Assembly: GCA_020431135.1 (NCBI GenBank)
Contig: JAGQIT010000378.1
Coordinates: forward strand, 1 to 8,947
Length of the DNA stretch: 8,947 nt
Direction of reading: 5' to 3'
Source of the DNA: Myxococcales bacterium
GTDB taxonomy: Bacteria > Myxococcota_A > Polyangia > Nannocystales > Nannocystaceae
Shown: positions 5,862-8,947 of the stretch, one piece after another
Layout of the letters: the number at the start of each line of letters is the position of its first letter
Numbering within the stretch: position 1 is the stretch's first letter
The notes under the pieces: model-generated
Seen by the model: only the letters and a program-made list of their open reading frames with translations
The model's database searches: none
What the model was told of the DNA's origin: nothing
Made by a program: the position numbers and the translations under genes

Positions 5862-6728
5862 CTACGGGCCGAAGAGCCGCGGGCTCTCATGCGCCCCGTA
5901 CTTGCGCAGCTTGTTGATCGCGAGGTCGAAGGCGGCGCCCAAGCTCAATCTCTCCGCGAGGTTCTCGTAGAGCTTGCGGGTGAAGTCGATGGCCGCCGTA
6001 TCCTCGAGGCGGTCGCGCATGCCGATGGCGTGCCTGACGAGCGGCGGGATCCGCTCGGCGATCACGTCCGAGTTGCAGGCGTTGAGCACGACGAGCTCGA
6101 GGTCTCCGGGGAGGGCCTTGAGGAGGCCGAGGAACATGTCCGCAGAGATATCCTCGGTGTCGTTGCGATCGTCCGCGAGGTGGAGGTTGCCGGCGTCGTC
6201 GCCGTGGCAGCTGAGGTGGAGGATGTGCGGCTTCGAGGTGCGCAGCGCCGCCTCGAGCGCGTCGTAGTCGGCGGCGGGCTCGAAATTCAGCGAGAACGCG
6301 TCGCGGTCCGCGACGGCGCGCAGGGCCTCGCGGAGCCTCCTGAATTCGCGGTCGACCGCGAGGGGAGGGGCGCTCGCTGGCGAGGCGGAGACGAAGAGGA
6401 TCCTCCGCGCCGCGCTCGCGGGAGGGGCTTGGCGAGTCGCGGGAGGAGACGCGGCTCCCGTGACGAACTTCCCCCGGAGAGCGCAGATCTCCGGGGCTCG
6501 GCCCGTCCTAGCCTCGATGAGCGCGTCCCACAGCTCCGCGCTGCGGAGGACCCCGGTTCGTTCGAGGAGCAGCGCTGTCGCGTGGGCGAGCTCCGCCGGC
6601 GCGACGATCTCTCCTGGGAGTGAATTGACGAGTTGGTCACCGCCGGGGAGGTACCCGATGAATCGTCGCAGCTCGCCCGCGCTGAACGCCAAGAGTAGGA
6701 AGTGCTCGAACTCGGTGAGTGCGGTCAT
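5862..6728 (-). CDS. EAD1-CHAT protein: adaptor domain fused to caspase-like CHAT protease
   Basis: A 288-residue two-domain protein. Residues about 5-85 match effector-associated domain 1 (EAD1), a small helical homotypic adaptor: GELRRFIGYLPGG, NSLPGE, LAHATALLLERTGVL, LWDALIEARTGRAPEI. A Pro/Ala linker (about 90-108) leads to a CHAT domain (about 109-288) of peptidase clan CD: RILFVSASP opening strand, HLSCHGD with predicted catalytic His175, VVLNACNS with predicted nucleophile Cys218, then IGMRDRLEDTAAIDFTRKLY, typical of the family's second half. In known EAD systems the adaptor recruits an effector to a sensor or NTPase protein with a matching EAD; that partner is not in view. The ATG at 6726-6728 has an AGAGG 12 bases upstream. 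The gene follows the caspase-like gene by 73 bp, same strand. Hand-counted GC in seven 60-base rows averages 66%, below its neighbour. Both catalytic residues are present, so activity is expected. Confidence 0.88.
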   Translation of the reverse strand: MTALTEFEHFLLLAFSAGELRRFIGYLPGGDQLVNSLPGEIVAPAELAHATALLLERTGVLRSAELWDALIEARTGRAPEICALRGKFVTGAASPPATRQAPPASAARRILFVSASPASAPPLAVDREFRRLREALRAVADRDAFSLNFEPAADYDALEAALRTSKPHILHLSCHGDDAGNLHLADDRNDTEDISADMFLGLLKALPGDLELVVLNACNSDVIAERIPPLVRHAIGMRDRLEDTAAIDFTRKLYENLAERLSLGAAFDLAINKLRKYGAHESPRLFGP

Positions 6729-6738
6729 CGACGGCTAG

Positions 6739-6750
6739 CGCCTCTAGGCG
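6739..6750. promoter_or_regulatory. Short inverted repeat upstream of the EAD1-CHAT gene
   Basis: CGCCT-CT-AGGCG, a 5-bp palindrome with a 2-base spacer, lies 10 bases before the start codon next to a GCTAGC palindrome (6734-6739). It overlaps the presumed ribosome binding site, so it could hold a repressor site or a small hairpin that limits translation. It is short enough to be chance. No convincing -35/-10 pair was found in the 73-bp gap. Confidence 0.25.
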
Positions 6751-6801
6751 AGAGTATCGGACCTTGACCCGAGCGCAGGCAAGCTCGCCACTCCGCTCGC
6801 G

Positions 6802-8760
6802 TCATCGCCGAAGCGCGCCGCGAAGATCCGCCGGGACATGCCACACCGCGAACTTGGTCGCGTGCCCGGGCAGCGGGTTGTCACCGCGGGCGGCGAGGCG
6901 CGTCGCCGGCGTGCGGTCGAGGAGCTCCGCCCGGTCAAAGCGCGGCGGGGCGCGCTCCCAGGAGCGGAGATCGGCTTGGCCGTCGGCGGCGACGAGCACC
7001 AGCTCGCCGAGCCGCGGTCCGTCCGGCGGGAGCAGGGCCGACGCCGTCACCTCGATCCCCTCGCTCTTGCCGCCGATCCGCTCGCCGAGGCGGTAGGGCT
7101 CGTCGGCGCTGATCGTCGCGCCCCAGGGGTGCCGCGCCGAGAGGATGTCTACATGTCCGCTCGGACAGATCGACAAGACCCCGCCGAAGACCGCCTCGGC
7201 GAGGCCGCGGGCGTTGCGGAGGGTGGCGACGAGCCGGGCGCCGCGGCCGAGGGGGAGCGGCGAGGCCCGAGAGAACGCCTCGGGGGCGCCCTCGACGACG
7301 GCGCCGTCGGGGCCCGTGACGCGCAGCGACCAGCCGGCGCGGTCGCGATCGAGGGCCTGCGCAGGGGATGGCTCGAGTTCGCTGAGCGCGTGGCTGAGGG
7401 CGAGCGCCTCGAGGGTCTCGGTGATGCAGCGCAGGACCGCGGGGAGGTGGCCGTCGACGGGGGCGCGCAGGGCCAGCGGGCGGCGCAGAGGCGCGCCGCT
7501 CGGCGCGAGGAGCTGCAGCGTGTTGGCGACCTCGACGACCTCGGCGATCGCCTCGACCTCCGCGCTGTCTTCCGCGACCGCGACGATCCCTGAGGCGGGC
7601 AGCGCCGCGCGCAGCAGCGCCGCGACCGCGGGCGACGTCCGCAGCCGGACATGGCCGCGCGGGCGAGCGTAGCGGAGGGGCAGAGCGACGGCCGCGGCGA
7701 CCTCCTCCAGGCTGCTGTCGCCTTCGGACGTCCGCGTGATCTCAGCGCTCGCGGCGTCGACCCGCGTCACTCGGGTCTCGGCGAGGGGCGACGCTCCGCG
7801 GGCGAGCGGCGCGAGGAAGAAGCGGTCGTCGAGCTCGACGCCGGCCATCGCCCCGCCGCCGAGCTTGGGCTCGCGCGGGTCGCCGACGACCGCCAGCGTC
7901 CGCCGCCGCGGCGCCTCGTCGAGGCTGAAGAGGAGGCGGGCGGCTGGCCCCTTGAGCACCGGGCGCTGGCGCGGGCGGACCCGCATCACCCGCTGCCGCA
8001 CCTGGCGGCCGAGCTCGAGCCAGGTCGTCGTCTGACCGCGCAGCTCCGTGAGGAGGGCGGCGAGGTGCATCGTGAAGAGCCCCGCCCGCCCGCGCTCGTC
8101 GCCCGCCTCGACGGCGATCTCGCGGAGGCTGCAGGCGGCGAGCCGGACGACGCGCGGGTCGGCCTCCGGCGCGAGGCTGTCGGGGTCGATCCCGGCGCCG
8201 CGGAGGCTGGCGCGGAGCGCCTCGATCGGCGCGAGCCAGGGGGCGCCGAGGGTGTAGGTCCGGGCCGCCGGATCGAGGGGCGGCTCGACGGTCAGCGTCG
8301 GGTCGTCGCTCTTGCGGAAGACGCCCTCGCTGTGGCAGCAGTCGACGAGCAGCGTGACGTTGGCGCTGCGCTCGGCGATCGCGGCGACGCGCGCGTCGAG
8401 CTCGATCGACAGGACGCCGCGGAAGTCGGTCGCCGTGCTCTCGCGGATGTCCGTGGGGATCAGGCAGCGGTAGAAGGCGGGCTCGTGGAGCTCGCCCCCC
8501 CGGGTCCGGTTGGCGCGGCGGTTGGCGATCTCGCCGCCGTGACCGGAGTAGTAGATGACGACCGCGTCGCCCGGCGCGGTGCTCGACGCGAGGGCGTCGA
8601 GCGCCTCGAGGACGCCGCGGCGGGTCGCGGCCGCGCCGTAGAGGCGCTCGCTGGCGAAGTCATGGCCAGCGAGCGCCTCTTCCATGCGCTCGAGGTCCCC
8701 TTCGACGCCGCGGAGGCGATCGTCGGGGGCGCCGATCAGCAGCGCGACGCGCTCGCTCAC
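6802..8760 (-). CDS. Caspase-like (metacaspase, peptidase C14) protein with long uncharacterised C-terminal region
   Basis: A 652-residue protein. The N-terminal caspase-like domain covers about residues 1-280: opening strand RVALLIGAPDD, the p20-like VVIYYSGHGGE with catalytic His74, and TLLVDCCHSEG with nucleophile Cys142 (the Cys directly before His-Ser) and the conserved Asp140. Metacaspases usually show HSG; here it is HSEG. A later strand, VVRLAACSLREIAVE, and GLFTMHLAALL fit the p10-like half. From about 285 the protein continues with RRR and then about 365 residues I do not recognise. Within it, about 506-600 (SICPSGHVDIL, followed by a strand rich region) resembles the beta-sandwich appended to many bacterial caspase-family proteins (DUF4384-like), with low certainty. 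No signal peptide or membrane helix is seen, so it is probably cytosolic. The GTG start at 8758-8760 overlaps the upstream stop as GTGA and has a GAGG 10 bases upstream. Likely specificity is after Arg/Lys, as in metacaspases (inference). Confidence 0.9.
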   Translation of the reverse strand: MSERVALLIGAPDDRLRGVEGDLERMEEALAGHDFASERLYGAAATRRGVLEALDALASSTAPGDAVVIYYSGHGGEIANRRANRTRGGELHEPAFYRCLIPTDIRESTATDFRGVLSIELDARVAAIAERSANVTLLVDCCHSEGVFRKSDDPTLTVEPPLDPAARTYTLGAPWLAPIEALRASLRGAGIDPDSLAPEADPRVVRLAACSLREIAVEAGDERGRAGLFTMHLAALLTELRGQTTTWLELGRQVRQRVMRVRPRQRPVLKGPAARLLFSLDEAPRRRTLAVVGDPREPKLGGGAMAGVELDDRFFLAPLARGASPLAETRVTRVDAASAEITRTSEGDSSLEEVAAAVALPLRYARPRGHVRLRTSPAVAALLRAALPASGIVAVAEDSAEVEAIAEVVEVANTLQLLAPSGAPLRRPLALRAPVDGHLPAVLRCITETLEALALSHALSELEPSPAQALDRDRAGWSLRVTGPDGAVVEGAPEAFSRASPLPLGRGARLVATLRNARGLAEAVFGGVLSICPSGHVDILSARHPWGATISADEPYRLGERIGGKSEGIEVTASALLPPDGPRLGELVLVAADGQADLRSWERAPPRFDRAELLDRTPATRLAARGDNPLPGHATKFAVWHVPADLRGALRR

Positions 8761-8947
8761 CCCGCCTTCGCCTCGAGCTTGAGGTCGGCGAGGTTGAACG
8801 GGCGACCCGGCTTCGAGAGCCGGACCGTCCGGGTCGACGACGCCGGGGGCGCCGTCGGGTTGGAGTCGGGGACCGCGCTGACGATGATCCCGTGGTCCTG
8901 CGGCGCGTCGATCGACGCCGACACCCAGTCGGAGCCGGACTGCGTCC
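8757..8947 (-). CDS. C-terminal end of an unrecognised protein, first visible gene of the protease operon
   Basis: An open frame enters from the right edge and ends at TGA 8757-8759; about 62 residues are visible, starting TQSGSDWVSASIDAP and ending LADLKLEAKAG. It is supported by the absence of stops, GC-typical codon use and the GTGA overlap with the caspase gene, the usual mark of a translationally coupled operon. The visible part, with a Trp near its start, a Pro/Ser/Thr-rich middle and a hydrophilic tail, could be the end of a beta-sandwich, but there is too little for a family call. It may be the sensor, substrate or pore-forming partner of the proteases. Confidence 0.6.
   Translation of the reverse strand, partial: TQSGSDWVSASIDAPQDHGIIVSAVPDSNPTAPPASSTRTVRLSKPGRPFNLADLKLEAKAG

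Noticed and set aside
5520..6623. Plus-strand frame of 367 codons spanning the convergent junction
   Set aside because: It runs through the end of the propeller gene in another frame and then antisense to the EAD1-CHAT gene; no motifs.

Overview
The window is very GC-rich. It is dominated by lineage-typical myxobacterial protein types: a Myxococcus-type cysteine-rich repeat (DUF4215) lipoprotein, a c-type heme plus copper type II monooxygenase lipoprotein, and clan CD proteases (a caspase-like protein and an EAD1-CHAT protein). This points to a member of Myxococcota, perhaps of the Nannocystis/Haliangium side. That assignment is an inference from gene content; no rRNA or other marker is present.

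Left part (1-1807, minus strand): a two-component system. An OmpR-family response regulator (989-1807) is followed, with a 13-bp overlap, by a membrane histidine kinase whose C-terminal ATPase half runs off the left edge. Between the regulator and the next, divergent gene is a 141-bp intergenic region. It holds two near-identical boxes (GCGGCGAAACA-N3-GTT...CACG) spaced 42 bp apart, a plausible operator.

Middle part (1949-5853, plus strand): three predicted lipoproteins. The first carries a CxxCH heme site followed by a complete copper-ligand set of the PHM/DBH-type copper monooxygenases. The second, overlapping the first by one base, is a small beta-rich lipoprotein with an HLHNH cluster. 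A strong GC hairpin (3941-3986) closes that pair. The third is a lipoprotein with four DUF4215 Cys-rich repeats and seven FG-GAP blades, most likely a surface-exposed seven-bladed beta-propeller.

Right part (5862-8947, minus strand): a predicted protease module of the conflict/programmed-death type. Order of transcription is: the C-terminal end of an unrecognised gene (off the right edge), a 652-residue caspase-like protease that overlaps it by GTGA, and a 288-residue EAD1-CHAT protease 73 bp further on. Two clan CD cysteine proteases in one likely operon, one carrying an effector-associated adaptor domain, make this the most interesting region. The rest of the operon lies outside the window.

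No tRNA, rRNA, CRISPR array, insertion sequence or origin was seen. No stretch above 300 bases lacks a gene.
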